A stretch of 64,000 nt of DNA from Sphaerimonospora sp050942215 (GTDB lineage Bacteria; Actinomycetota; Actinomycetes; Streptosporangiales; Streptosporangiaceae): assembly GCF_050942215.1 (NCBI RefSeq), contig NZ_CP192057.1, positions 94,633-158,632 of the forward strand, in the 5' to 3' direction. Shown here piece after piece: positions 31,737 to 39,816 of the stretch (positions are counted from its first letter, which is position 1; the number at the start of each line of letters is the position of its first letter). The notes below the pieces were generated by a model. It had not been told where the DNA came from. It searched no databases and saw only the letters and a program-made list of their open reading frames with translations. A program made the position numbers and the translations under genes.

Positions 31737-32815
31737 CACTGCTCCCGGGGAGAGGATTGGTCGGTTGCGGCGAAGTCGTCCAGTCGGGTGCCCGAGTGGA
31801 GCACTTGCACGAGTTTCAGCAGGCAGACGGCTGCGTCCGGGTAGGTCATCCGGGTGATCGGGATGACGCCGAGGATGCGTACCGCAAGCCACGCTCGCAT
31901 GGCGGCCAGCGGATCGCGGTGTGGGCCGCAGATCAGCTCGCCGATGTCGCCGTGCAGGCGCCGTAGCAGCGCGGCGATCGCGGCGTTTCGCCCGACGCCC
32001 GCCCGCACCTGCGCGGCGATGTGCACCTGCCCGTCCTGGACGTGCAGGTACGTCACGGCGGGTGGCAGCGGCCGTCCGGGGGCGTGGACGGTGCGGGCGT
32101 AGGTCACCGGCTTGTACCGGGGCACCAGCCAGCCGCCCATCGCCAGCAAGTACCACAGCAGGGTCGCCGCCTCCCCAGCCAGCGCGTTACGCCCCGCGTG
32201 TTCGTAGTCGAGCCAGCGCATCGGGGCGGCGATGTTCGGCTCGGTGGGGTCACCTTGGGTGACCGCGGTCGGACATCGCCTGTCTGCGGCCAGATCGGTA
32301 CGGAGCCGGGCCAGCCGGGCGGGCAGGTTCACCGTGGTCGTGGCGGCACCGGTGTCGACCACGATCGGGGGCATACGCCCGTACCAGGTGTCGAGGCGAC
32401 CACCGGGGGCGAGTCTGGCGGCGTACAGCCCCGGCCGGCACTGTCCGATCGGGGCGGTGCGGCCGGTGGTGGTGGCGGCCTGGGCCCAGTTGTCGCAGAT
32501 CGCGTCGACGAGCGCTGTCGCGGCAGGCGCCTGGGCGGGGTCGCGGTCGGCGTCGGCGATGACGTCAGCCAGCAGGCGGGTGCACCGCCCGGTGGCGAAC
32601 ACGTCCTCGTAGATCAGGGTACGGCGGCCGCCGGGTGCGGCATGACCACCCAGCAGGGCTGCCACCGGTAGGTGCCCTCTGATGGACCGCCAGCCTTCCA
32701 GTTCGCGGTGTGCCCGCTTCAGCGGCATGGTCTTGCGGAACGTGCCGTCGGCGTGGCAGGCAAAACCACCGGCAGGATCGGCGATCGGGAGTGCTGCAGC
32801 CATCTTGGGGGTCAC
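31736..32815 (-). CDS. Aminoglycoside-phosphotransferase-like kinase
   Basis: 359 residues from GTG at 32815, overlapping the stop of the gene before it (GTGA). VTQGDPTEPNIAAPMRW takes the place of the H-G-D-x-x-x-x-N catalytic loop, and WLDYEHAGRNALAGEAATLL that of the metal-binding D and following helix. The N-terminal lobe is diverged (YEDVFATGRC). It is probably a small-molecule kinase with a His-to-Gln change in the loop; it could be inactive. Confidence 0.62.
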   Translation of the reverse strand: MTPKMAAALPIADPAGGFACHADGTFRKTMPLKRAHRELEGWRSIRGHLPVAALLGGHAAPGGRRTLIYEDVFATGRCTRLLADVIADADRDPAQAPAATALVDAICDNWAQAATTTGRTAPIGQCRPGLYAARLAPGGRLDTWYGRMPPIVVDTGAATTTVNLPARLARLRTDLAADRRCPTAVTQGDPTEPNIAAPMRWLDYEHAGRNALAGEAATLLWYLLAMGGWLVPRYKPVTYARTVHAPGRPLPPAVTYLHVQDGQVHIAAQVRAGVGRNAAIAALLRRLHGDIGELICGPHRDPLAAMRAWLAVRILGVIPITRMTYPDAAVCLLKLVQVLHSGTRLDDFAATDQSSPREQ

Positions 32816-34680
32816 GAGGTGGCCTCCACGCCGGTCAGCCACCACCGCAGCACCTGCTCGGCGAGCCAGAGGGCCGCTGCCGAGTCGACGCACGGGTCCG
32901 CCGGGGCCGGCAGGCCGGCGAATTCGGCGAACGCCTCAAGCGCATCGGCGTCGCTGGGCTGCACCTGCCCTTCGCACCGCAGCACGATCTTCGCCAGCAG
33001 CGCGGCCGTCTTGTACACGACGCGGATGTCGATGGGGTAGGCCAGCAGGGCCCGCCGCAGGCCGAACGCCGCGGTCGCGCCCTCGTGCCGGTTGCGAGCG
33101 GCGACCATTCGGCCGTCGGGGTGGGGAAGGCGGAACCCCGGCACAGCCCACAGCACCGGCACCTCCCCGGCCGTGATCGACGTGATCGCGTACAGCAGGC
33201 GAGAGGTCAGGGCGCCCGCACGGATCTCCCCCGGTGTGATCACGCTGAGGCCGAGCTTGACGCCATCCAGCCGGTCACGCTCCTGCCGCAGGGCCGCTGC
33301 GATGCGGGGTGTAGCGGCAGGGTCAGCGACGAGGAGCACGTCCAGGTCGCTCCACCCGCTGCGGAATTCACCTCGGCCGCCGGACCCCGTCACCGCGATC
33401 ATCTGCACGTACGGAGCGGGACTGGTGAGGGCTGCCAGCATGCTGTCGAGGAAACCGGCGAGATGGGCGGGCAACCCCAAGTCGGGCACAATGATCCGCC
33501 GGGGGCTGCGGTCGGGCCACAATCGCCGCCGCACCATGAGGTCCAGCGCGTGGAACAGCTCAGTGCGGGAGCGATCGTTGCCGATGACTAAATCGGCTAT
33601 GCCGAGGACGCGGTCGGCCCCGCGCTCCCGCTTGATCGTGTCCCGTTGGACGACGTCGCCGGGACCTCGGTTGCCGCGTCGGCACCGTATGTCCGGGGAC
33701 GCGTGAAGATATGCCACGGTCAGCGCCGGGCCGAGGAGCTTGCCGAGCTCCCGTGTCAGGTCGGCCCTGTGCAGGCTTTCGATGCTGAGGTGGCGCTGGT
33801 AGTGGTGCGCAGCGGCGTACCGGTCGAGTTCCAGCACCAGCAACTCGGCCAGCTCGACCGGCGGCAGGGCGTACACGTCGGCGATGCGGTGGCGGGCGGC
33901 GGCGCAGTCCAGCAAGTAGCCGATTTTCAGCCGGGCGAACCCGTGCTCGTGCTGCAGGTACTCCCCCGCGGTGGACTTGCCGCTCTCCGACATGCCTCCC
34001 AGGGCGACAGTCCACCGCTGGGTGATGACAGGCTGAGCAATCGGCATCGATGTCTGTTCCAGCCGTGCGCACAGGTCGCCGTGCACCGCCATGATCGACC
34101 GGTCGCCGACGACGATCGGGGTGTCGTGCGGGCGGTGGTGGAGGTGCTCATTGAGAGCGACCTGGTAGCGGCGGTAGACGTCGGTGACGGCGCGTTCGCG
34201 AGACAGGGCCACCTCGGCGCCCCGCAGCGGGTCGGCGTGATGCAGGAGCAGCACCTCCCGTTCGGCGTGATGGGCCTTGGCGATGTCGGACGCGTACGGC
34301 GCCAGCAGGCGGGCCGCCCGATCGGCGGCGACCGGGAACGGAACCTCGTCTCGGGCGGCCACGGTGGCCGCGACGGACGCGCCGAGCATGCTCATGCCCC
34401 GGTCCAGCAGCAGGACCTGGCCCGGTGGGCTGGACCGGGCCGCGGCCGCGCGTGTCAGGTAGGAGCACGCCAGCACGTCCACGACTTCACCGATCGAGGC
34501 CGAGTGGAACCACCACGCGGCCAGGCCCTGACGTTTCGCCTCCGCCCACCGGGTGTCATAGCCGTCCAGTGGGCCGAGATCGCAGGTGCCGTAGCGACGG
34601 GTGAGGAGCCTGACCTGGGTGGTCTTCCCGACATTGTCGGGTCCGCTGACGGCCACGGCGGGCAAGGGGGCGTCAGGCAT
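32812..34680 (-). CDS. Three-domain fusion: dTMP-kinase-like, second P-loop kinase and nucleotidyltransferase
   Basis: 622 residues from ATG at 34680, chosen because it overlaps the previous stop by one base; the frame is open upstream but without protein character. Domain 1 (about 5-200): thymidylate-kinase-like P-loop VSGPDNVGKTTQ, then LLDRGMSML. Domain 2 (about 222-400): a second P-loop, GGMSESGKSTAGEYL, like dephospho-CoA kinase, with IKRERGADRV and ADLVIGND. Domain 3 (about 425-620): GSGGRGEFRSGWSDLDVLLV, the G-S plus D-x-D motif of MNT-type nucleotidyltransferases. All three keep key residues, so it may phosphorylate and then activate one substrate. Confidence 0.75.
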   Translation of the reverse strand: MPDAPLPAVAVSGPDNVGKTTQVRLLTRRYGTCDLGPLDGYDTRWAEAKRQGLAAWWFHSASIGEVVDVLACSYLTRAAAARSSPPGQVLLLDRGMSMLGASVAATVAARDEVPFPVAADRAARLLAPYASDIAKAHHAEREVLLLHHADPLRGAEVALSRERAVTDVYRRYQVALNEHLHHRPHDTPIVVGDRSIMAVHGDLCARLEQTSMPIAQPVITQRWTVALGGMSESGKSTAGEYLQHEHGFARLKIGYLLDCAAARHRIADVYALPPVELAELLVLELDRYAAAHHYQRHLSIESLHRADLTRELGKLLGPALTVAYLHASPDIRCRRGNRGPGDVVQRDTIKRERGADRVLGIADLVIGNDRSRTELFHALDLMVRRRLWPDRSPRRIIVPDLGLPAHLAGFLDSMLAALTSPAPYVQMIAVTGSGGRGEFRSGWSDLDVLLVADPAATPRIAAALRQERDRLDGVKLGLSVITPGEIRAGALTSRLLYAITSITAGEVPVLWAVPGFRLPHPDGRMVAARNRHEGATAAFGLRRALLAYPIDIRVVYKTAALLAKIVLRCEGQVQPSDADALEAFAEFAGLPAPADPCVDSAAALWLAEQVLRWWLTGVEATS

Positions 34681-34922
34681 CACGGCCTCCCGGCGGGGTG
34701 GAGAGTGTGGGTGCGGAAGGTCGCCCAGTCGCGGGTGAGGGTGCTCAGCCGCCCGCTGGGGCCGGCTCCGTCGGCCGGTTCGACCCGGTCGCCGTCCGCG
34801 GGGGTGGGTACGGCCGAGCGGATTTCCTGGCCGACCCGGTGGAAGTAGATCATCAGGTAGTTCATCGGCGCCCAATACTCAGCGGCCGAGCTGTTGGCAT
34901 GGTCAGCCAGCCCGTACGGCAT
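34680..34922 (-). CDS. Small protein of the fusion-kinase cluster
   Basis: 80 residues from ATG at 34922, starting inside the last codons of the gene before it and ending at TGA overlapping the next ATG. An aromatic N-terminal half (ANSSAAEYWAPMNYLMIYFH) is followed by a polar half. No family recognised. Its one-base and 20-base overlaps show it is co-translated with both neighbours, so a complex with the fusion kinase is plausible. Confidence 0.6.
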   Translation of the reverse strand: MPYGLADHANSSAAEYWAPMNYLMIYFHRVGQEIRSAVPTPADGDRVEPADGAGPSGRLSTLTRDWATFRTHTLHPAGRP

Positions 34923-35343
34923 AGGTCCCGCCGACGCCCCAGACCTGCCGGTAGCGGGCGGCGATCTGCTCAGCCGCCTGCGCGGTCTGGCTGGCCGGGA
35001 CGGCGACGGTGACCGGACGGCCGTTGGGGTGGAGGGAGCCGGTGGACCAGCTGATTTCACCGAGGCGGATCCATACGCACAGGTCCCCGAGTCGAAGCAT
35101 CGCGATGCCGTGACGTGCGGTGACCGTGCTGTCGACGCGGTAGACGGCGGCCAGGTTGGTGGCGAGTTGCCTCGCCACCGCCTCGGCGTGCCCGCTGGCG
35201 TACTGATGCACGCGGCGAGTGAATGTCTGGGTTAACGCGTCGGGGAGCGCGGGCTGTTCCGCCGCGTGTGGAGCGTTGGGGAGCATGCGGGTGGCAGTGG
35301 TCTTTCCCGCTTCGGGCTCGTCGTAAAGAGTGGATCCCTTCAT
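34903..35343 (-). CDS. Hypothetical protein, first gene of the minus-strand cluster
   Basis: 146 residues from ATG at 35343, with GAGGAGGACCC directly upstream. The middle (TARHGIAMLRLGDLCVWIRL) is beta-rich, and TQTFTRRVHQYASGHAEAVA is a helix. There is no P-loop despite the chance EAGKTT near the start. It heads the five-gene cluster ending in the SDR and NUDIX genes. It is divergent from the regulator at 35546 across a 200-base promoter region, so that regulator probably controls it. Confidence 0.65.
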   Translation of the reverse strand: MKGSTLYDEPEAGKTTATRMLPNAPHAAEQPALPDALTQTFTRRVHQYASGHAEAVARQLATNLAAVYRVDSTVTARHGIAMLRLGDLCVWIRLGEISWSTGSLHPNGRPVTVAVPASQTAQAAEQIAARYRQVWGVGGTYAVRAG

Positions 35344-35545
35344 CGGGTCCTCCTCATCGGGTGGTGGGGTCGCATCGCTGAACGGTTTCCACCTTCGGTC
35401 GTCTGCCGCCTGCGCGATAGGGAAGCCAGCCGTTCGAGAAGTGCGGATGAACAGGCGAGCGGTGCGGATGGTGCGCTTTACCCCGCACCCCGTATGAACT
35501 GGCTACAGTCGATGTCATCCGCCGTTTGCCGGAATTGGATTCCCC

Positions 35546-36970
35546 ATGACGAGCGCACCCGCAGGCAGTGCCGCCGGGCCCAACCAGGCCCTTCAGCTCC
35601 TTCTCGATGCGCTGGGATGGCGACCGGAGACGCTGGCGCGGAAGGTCAACGCCGCGCTCGCTCTGCTTCCCGGCGAAACCCGGCGTATCCACGAGAAAAC
35701 CCCGTACCGCTGGCTTCGCCGCGGGCAGGTTCCGCACGCCCCCCTTCCCGACATCGTGATATCGGTGCTGTCCGAGGCGTTAGGCGAATCCGTTGCCTTC
35801 GACCAGGTGTGGCCGGCGCACCGCGCGTCCCGGTCGCTGGCATGGGTCCCGGCAGATCACCGGCTCGACGTACCCTGGGATGGCGCGGGACTGCTCCAAC
35901 TCCTGAAAGAGTGGCCAGGCATGCTGACACGGCGGAGGTTCGCGGCGATTTCCGGCGCGCTCCTGACCCGGCCCGCCTGGCAGTGGTTCGATCACTCCCC
36001 GCCGGTGATCGCATCGACCCGCGGAACGGGAAAAGTACCCGGCGCGGTGGTGACACTCATCGAAGACATCGTCACCAAAGCCCAGCAGCTGGACGATCAG
36101 CAGGGCGGTGCTGCGGCCGCCTTCGTGGCCGACCAGTTCAACTGCGTCGGTCGCGTGCTGCGGGACGAAAGCTACGACGCGTCGACCGGTAAACGCCTGT
36201 GCGTGGCGCTTGCCCAGCTCGCCCAGACCGCGGGATTCATGGCGTACGACACCCGGCGGGACGGTGAGGCCCAGCGCTGGTATCTGGCCGGGCTGCATGC
36301 CGCCCAGGCAGCCGGTGACCGGGCTTTGGCCGCCAGCATTCTGGGCCTGATGAGCAACCAGGCGACCACGCTCGGCAAGATGAACGACGCCCTCCAGCTT
36401 GCCTCAGCGGCACAGGAGGCCTGCGCGGACGCTCCCGCCGCTGTACAGGCCCTCATCGCGGCACGCAGCGGGCTGGCGTTCGCCGCCGCAGGTGATCTGA
36501 CCAGCTTCCGCCGTACCCGCGACCAGGCCCTGACCATGTTCGACCGCGCTCAGGCCCAGCAGGATCGGGCTCCTCGCTGGGCCGGCTATGTCAACCGCAC
36601 TGAGCTTGACGCCATCGCCGGACGCAGCCTCGTCGCCTTGGCCCGGTGCATTCCCGCGCGCCGGGCACAGCTGTTACTGGAGGCTGAGGATCTGTTGCGA
36701 GACAGGGCGCTGGTGGACGCCACCAGCCCCTACCAACGGTCGGCACTACGCCATGGGGCGTGGCTCAGTTTGGCCTACACCCAGGCCGGCGACCTTGATC
36801 AAGCCGTCGCGATGGGACGGCGCACTCTCGCACGGCTTCCCACCGTCACCTCCGTGCGCTGCGTCGGCCTCCTGCGCCGTCTACGCGACGATCTCAGGCC
36901 GCACGCCAACCGCGTTCCTGAGGCGCGGAATCTGGTCGCCGACCTCGACCGCCAACTGCCCGCCGGTTAA
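35546..36970 (+). CDS. HTH regulator with TPR-like C-terminal region
   Basis: 474 residues from ATG at 35546. The N-terminal part (LLLDALGWRPETLARKVNAA, IHEKTPYRWLRRGQVPH, residues about 10-75) is the HTH-like region of a common actinobacterial regulator type. The rest is helical with repeated Ala/Leu-rich segments (AQRWYLAGLHAAQAAGDRAL, MSNQATTLGKMNDALQLASA) like TPRs, a ligand or peptide sensor. It is divergent from the kinase-fusion cluster, and pathway-specific control is an inference from that. Confidence 0.75.
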   Translation: MTSAPAGSAAGPNQALQLLLDALGWRPETLARKVNAALALLPGETRRIHEKTPYRWLRRGQVPHAPLPDIVISVLSEALGESVAFDQVWPAHRASRSLAWVPADHRLDVPWDGAGLLQLLKEWPGMLTRRRFAAISGALLTRPAWQWFDHSPPVIASTRGTGKVPGAVVTLIEDIVTKAQQLDDQQGGAAAAFVADQFNCVGRVLRDESYDASTGKRLCVALAQLAQTAGFMAYDTRRDGEAQRWYLAGLHAAQAAGDRALAASILGLMSNQATTLGKMNDALQLASAAQEACADAPAAVQALIAARSGLAFAAAGDLTSFRRTRDQALTMFDRAQAQQDRAPRWAGYVNRTELDAIAGRSLVALARCIPARRAQLLLEAEDLLRDRALVDATSPYQRSALRHGAWLSLAYTQAGDLDQAVAMGRRTLARLPTVTSVRCVGLLRRLRDDLRPHANRVPEARNLVADLDRQLPAG

Positions 36971-37009
36971 CTACGAGACGGTTCGTCGGCCGGCGGGCGG
37001 AACACCCGG

Positions 37010-37366
37010 CTACAGCCAGGAGCGGTTGACCCATACCGGAGCCTTGCAGCTCGCCCTGTCGCAGAGCTTGAAGACCCTGATTTTGGAAAGCCAGGGCTCC
37101 TGGCTGGTGCACGCCCCCGGAGGCGCTTTGAGGGTCTCGATGGCCTTGGTGAAGGGGTTGTTCGTCGAGTACCGCACCGTCACCTCCTGGTTGTCCTGGC
37201 TGAGATTGCAGAGCATGATCTCATAGCGGTTGGAGGTCACCGTGACCCGTCCGACGCCGTCCCACTGGTCGCTCCAGCCAGTGCCTGCGGCCTGAGCCGG
37301 TGAGGCGGTGGCCAGCAGGCATCCGGTGACCAGCAGAGCCGAGGCCGCCATTCGAACAGCAGTCAT
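37010..37366 (-). CDS. Small secreted protein
   Basis: 118 residues from ATG at 37366, with GGAAGGAA about 7 bases upstream. Signal peptide MAASALLVTGCLLATASPAQ with an AQA-A cleavage site. The mature part of about 90 residues has four Cys (IMLCNLS, GACTSQE, KLCDRAS, SCKAP), enough for two disulfides, and a beta-rich look. It resembles small exported actinobacterial proteins of unknown role. It is convergent with the regulator gene, 39 bases apart. Confidence 0.7.
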   Translation of the reverse strand: MTAVRMAASALLVTGCLLATASPAQAAGTGWSDQWDGVGRVTVTSNRYEIMLCNLSQDNQEVTVRYSTNNPFTKAIETLKAPPGACTSQEPWLSKIRVFKLCDRASCKAPVWVNRSWL

Positions 37367-37442
37367 CTGGATCGTTCCTTCCGAGTGCTTTTTGTGATCA
37401 GGGAGTGTTCGGTTACGAGGGGTGGCGGTCGCATCGGCGGGC

Positions 37443-38951
37443 TCAGGGGGAAGGGCTGCCGCGGTGCCGTACCGGCGGTGAGGGGATCGGCGACGGTGGG
37501 ACCGGCACGGAGGCCGCCTGCGACGCCGCGGACAGGTCGAGACGGGAGTCGGACATGGCCGCGCGGGCGTTGAGTGTTTCCAGAGGGTGCGGGCTTCCGT
37601 ACGATCTCCGGACGGCGCGGTCGTCGAGTTTCCTGCCGCCTCGGCGTAGTTCCAGCAGGTGGATCTCCTGCCGCAGCCCGTCATGTAGTTCGGGGGAGGC
37701 GGCCAGCAGCATCGCATCGCCGAGTGCCCTCGACGTCCCGAACTTCGAGGTGCCGAGTTCTGTGTAGGCGGTCAGCAGTTGCTCTCGCCCGGGCTGCCCG
37801 ACGTCGACGTGAAGTGCTTTTGTCACGTTTCGGCGGTCGCGTTCGCCCACGACCAGCAGCCCTTCGACCGAGTGGAGCACGGCACGGGCGATCGGGACCA
37901 TGTCGGCGGTGGTCGGTGCGATCGCGCCAGGAGCCTTGGGCGGTGCGGCGTCATCCTTGGCGGGGGTCCACGCCGGGTTGTCGTGCAGCAGCCGGCCGAG
38001 CCGTACGGCCACCTGCTCCAGATGTTGCTGGCGTACGGAATTGACGATCGGGCCCGGCGTGACCCGGCCGTTCCATGCACGGAGCACGCACTTCCACTCC
38101 GTTTTCGCTTGGTGTACGCCCTCGGCCGCACGCCGCAGCGCCCGCCTGAGGCGGCCATGGCCGGGATTCAGCTCGTAGGTCCGGTTGATCAGCTGGATGA
38201 GGGTCTTCGCCGCGAGGTCGGTGATGATCGAGGCGGCCAGAGCCGTACGCTGCCAGTCCCGTGGGCTGAACGTCTGGATACGGTGGTGTAGCGCGCGCAG
38301 GGCGTCAATGTTGGTGACGATGTGCGTGGACAGCTCCTGGGGGGTCTGCGCCACCTGCGGGAGCGGCTGGGGCGGCTGCGGGGAATAGTTGAGCGGGACC
38401 GCGCGCAGCGCCGCGGCATCACCCGAGCGGGAGGCCTGCTGTACGGCGGGTGAGCGCAGCAGGACGCAGGCTTGCTGCACGTCGGGTTCGTGGGCGAGAG
38501 CCGTACCATCCAGGATCTCCGCCAGCGCCAGCGCGTGGTCGGTGACCTCACTCAGCAGATGCTCACGCACCCGCTGATTGCTGATGACGGCGGCCCAGTC
38601 GGACCGAGGGGCGTCCCTGTGCCGGGTGAAGTGGGTGGCCAGCATGTCACCCGCGGCACCCCAAGCCGTCGCGGCTGCCCGCACATGCAGGGGAAGCGGG
38701 TGCGCGGCGGCCGCCGCCGGTCCGGGCTCCTCCAGCCGAGTGAGCAGGAGAGATGCCTGACGAATGGGGGCCGCGACCTCGCCGGCGTGGGCGAAGTCCT
38801 CGGCGCAGCGCGCCAGCATCGCGGTCAGTGACCGGCTGGCGTCCTTCGCCGCGGCTGTGACGGCGGCATCCAGGTGATCACGGTCGTGGACGGCAACGCC
38901 GCCCAGGTGTCCCAGGGCGTCGTCCAGGAGGTCTCCGAAGGTCGTGTCCAT
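37443..38951 (-). CDS. Hypothetical helical protein, 502 residues
   Basis: ATG at 38951 shares one base with the stop of the gene before it. Almost entirely helical, Ala/Leu-rich, without signal, membrane helix or catalytic motif; the last 40 residues are Pro/Ser-rich (VPVPPSPIPSPPV). Proteins of this type appear in actinobacterial conjugative elements next to DUF4913 and VirD4-like genes. The only support for a conjugation role is that the next genes on the strand are conjugation genes. Confidence 0.65.
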   Translation of the reverse strand: MDTTFGDLLDDALGHLGGVAVHDRDHLDAAVTAAAKDASRSLTAMLARCAEDFAHAGEVAAPIRQASLLLTRLEEPGPAAAAAHPLPLHVRAAATAWGAAGDMLATHFTRHRDAPRSDWAAVISNQRVREHLLSEVTDHALALAEILDGTALAHEPDVQQACVLLRSPAVQQASRSGDAAALRAVPLNYSPQPPQPLPQVAQTPQELSTHIVTNIDALRALHHRIQTFSPRDWQRTALAASIITDLAAKTLIQLINRTYELNPGHGRLRRALRRAAEGVHQAKTEWKCVLRAWNGRVTPGPIVNSVRQQHLEQVAVRLGRLLHDNPAWTPAKDDAAPPKAPGAIAPTTADMVPIARAVLHSVEGLLVVGERDRRNVTKALHVDVGQPGREQLLTAYTELGTSKFGTSRALGDAMLLAASPELHDGLRQEIHLLELRRGGRKLDDRAVRRSYGSPHPLETLNARAAMSDSRLDLSAASQAASVPVPPSPIPSPPVRHRGSPSP

Positions 38952-39346
38952 CAGGCGAGCAGGTCCCGGATCCGTCCCGCGTGGATGGCAGCGTTGAGCA
39001 GGCCATGCACTTCGCCCGGGTCGGAGCAGTTCTCTGCGCTGTCTACGAGCACCTCGCACGACAGTCGGCCGAGTCTGCCGACCTCGTCCAGGTCTGGCAC
39101 CTGGGCGAGGGCGGAGGCATCGCGGAACTCGGGGCCGACCTGGGCGCCGAGCGCGGCCATGCCCTCGAGGGCCTCCTGCCGAAGCAGTGCGAAGGTGGGG
39201 TACCGCTCCGATGGACCGTTGAGCTCGCCCGCGTCCATGCCGATGGCGATGGAGGTGAAGGCGTCGATCGCCGCGGCGGTCACGGCCTGCAGGCCGGCCC
39301 CGTGCCGCTCGTTGAGGGCGGTGTACGCGTCACTGATGGAGATCAA
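38951..39346 (-). CDS. Small hypothetical protein upstream of the 502-residue protein
   Basis: 131 residues if TTG at 39346 is used; GAGGAAAGGAAG lies right upstream, a much better ribosome site than that of the ATG ten codons earlier. Amphipathic helices (VTAAAIDAFTSIAIGMDAGE, ALLRQEALEGMAALGAQ). No family recognised. Ends overlapping the following start, so the two are co-expressed and may form a complex. Confidence 0.6.
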   Translation of the reverse strand: MISISDAYTALNERHGAGLQAVTAAAIDAFTSIAIGMDAGELNGPSERYPTFALLRQEALEGMAALGAQVGPEFRDASALAQVPDLDEVGRLGRLSCEVLVDSAENCSDPGEVHGLLNAAIHAGRIRDLLA

Positions 39347-39435
39347 GGTTCTTCCTTTCCTCGAGATGGGCCTCAATGGTCATCTCGGGCACCGCCGTAC
39401 GGCGTGATCGAGTGCGGATCTGTGGATGGCCCGGT

Positions 39436-39816
39436 TCATGTGCCGGCCGCCTCAGGAGAGGACAGGCCGGACCACCACCACGGCGGCGCGGGGACGGCGC
39501 GGCCCGGGTGCGGCTCCAGGTGCTCGGTCTGGCTGCACTGATAGAAGGGGCCGCGGGCGCCGAGCAGGATCGGCAGATGGTGGTCGAGGTGGACGTACCA
39601 CTCGGCCATCCCGGTGCCGGGCTTGAGCCGCAGGGTCTCCCACAGATGCCACAGCGTCGTCAGCCGGGAGATGGCCTCGGCGTGACGCCACCACTCCGCG
39701 CACCAGCGGTACTCCCCGCCCAGCGTCCGCCGGTACATCGGCAGGAACCGCTCGGTCACCCAGTCCTCCAGCGAGGCGAACACCGGCTGCGCCGCCTGCT
39801 CGGTCTCGGCGCTCAC
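39436..39816 (-). CDS. DUF4913 protein
   Basis: 126 residues from GTG at 39816, overlapping the VirD4-like stop (GTGA). Typical DUF4913 pattern: FASLEDWVTERFLPMYRR, YRWCAEWWRHAEAISRLTTL, WYVHLDHHLPIL, GPFYQCSQTEH. The family is nearly always found beside coupling-protein genes of actinobacterial T4SS elements; its Trp/His/Cys pattern hints at a metal or nucleic-acid site, but the function is unknown. Confidence 0.85.
   Translation of the reverse strand: MSAETEQAAQPVFASLEDWVTERFLPMYRRTLGGEYRWCAEWWRHAEAISRLTTLWHLWETLRLKPGTGMAEWYVHLDHHLPILLGARGPFYQCSQTEHLEPHPGRAVPAPPWWWSGLSSPEAAGT

Noticed and set aside
34903..35343. EAGKTT read as a P-loop in the small cluster protein
   Set aside because: The required Gly-x4-Gly-Lys spacing and following fold are absent.
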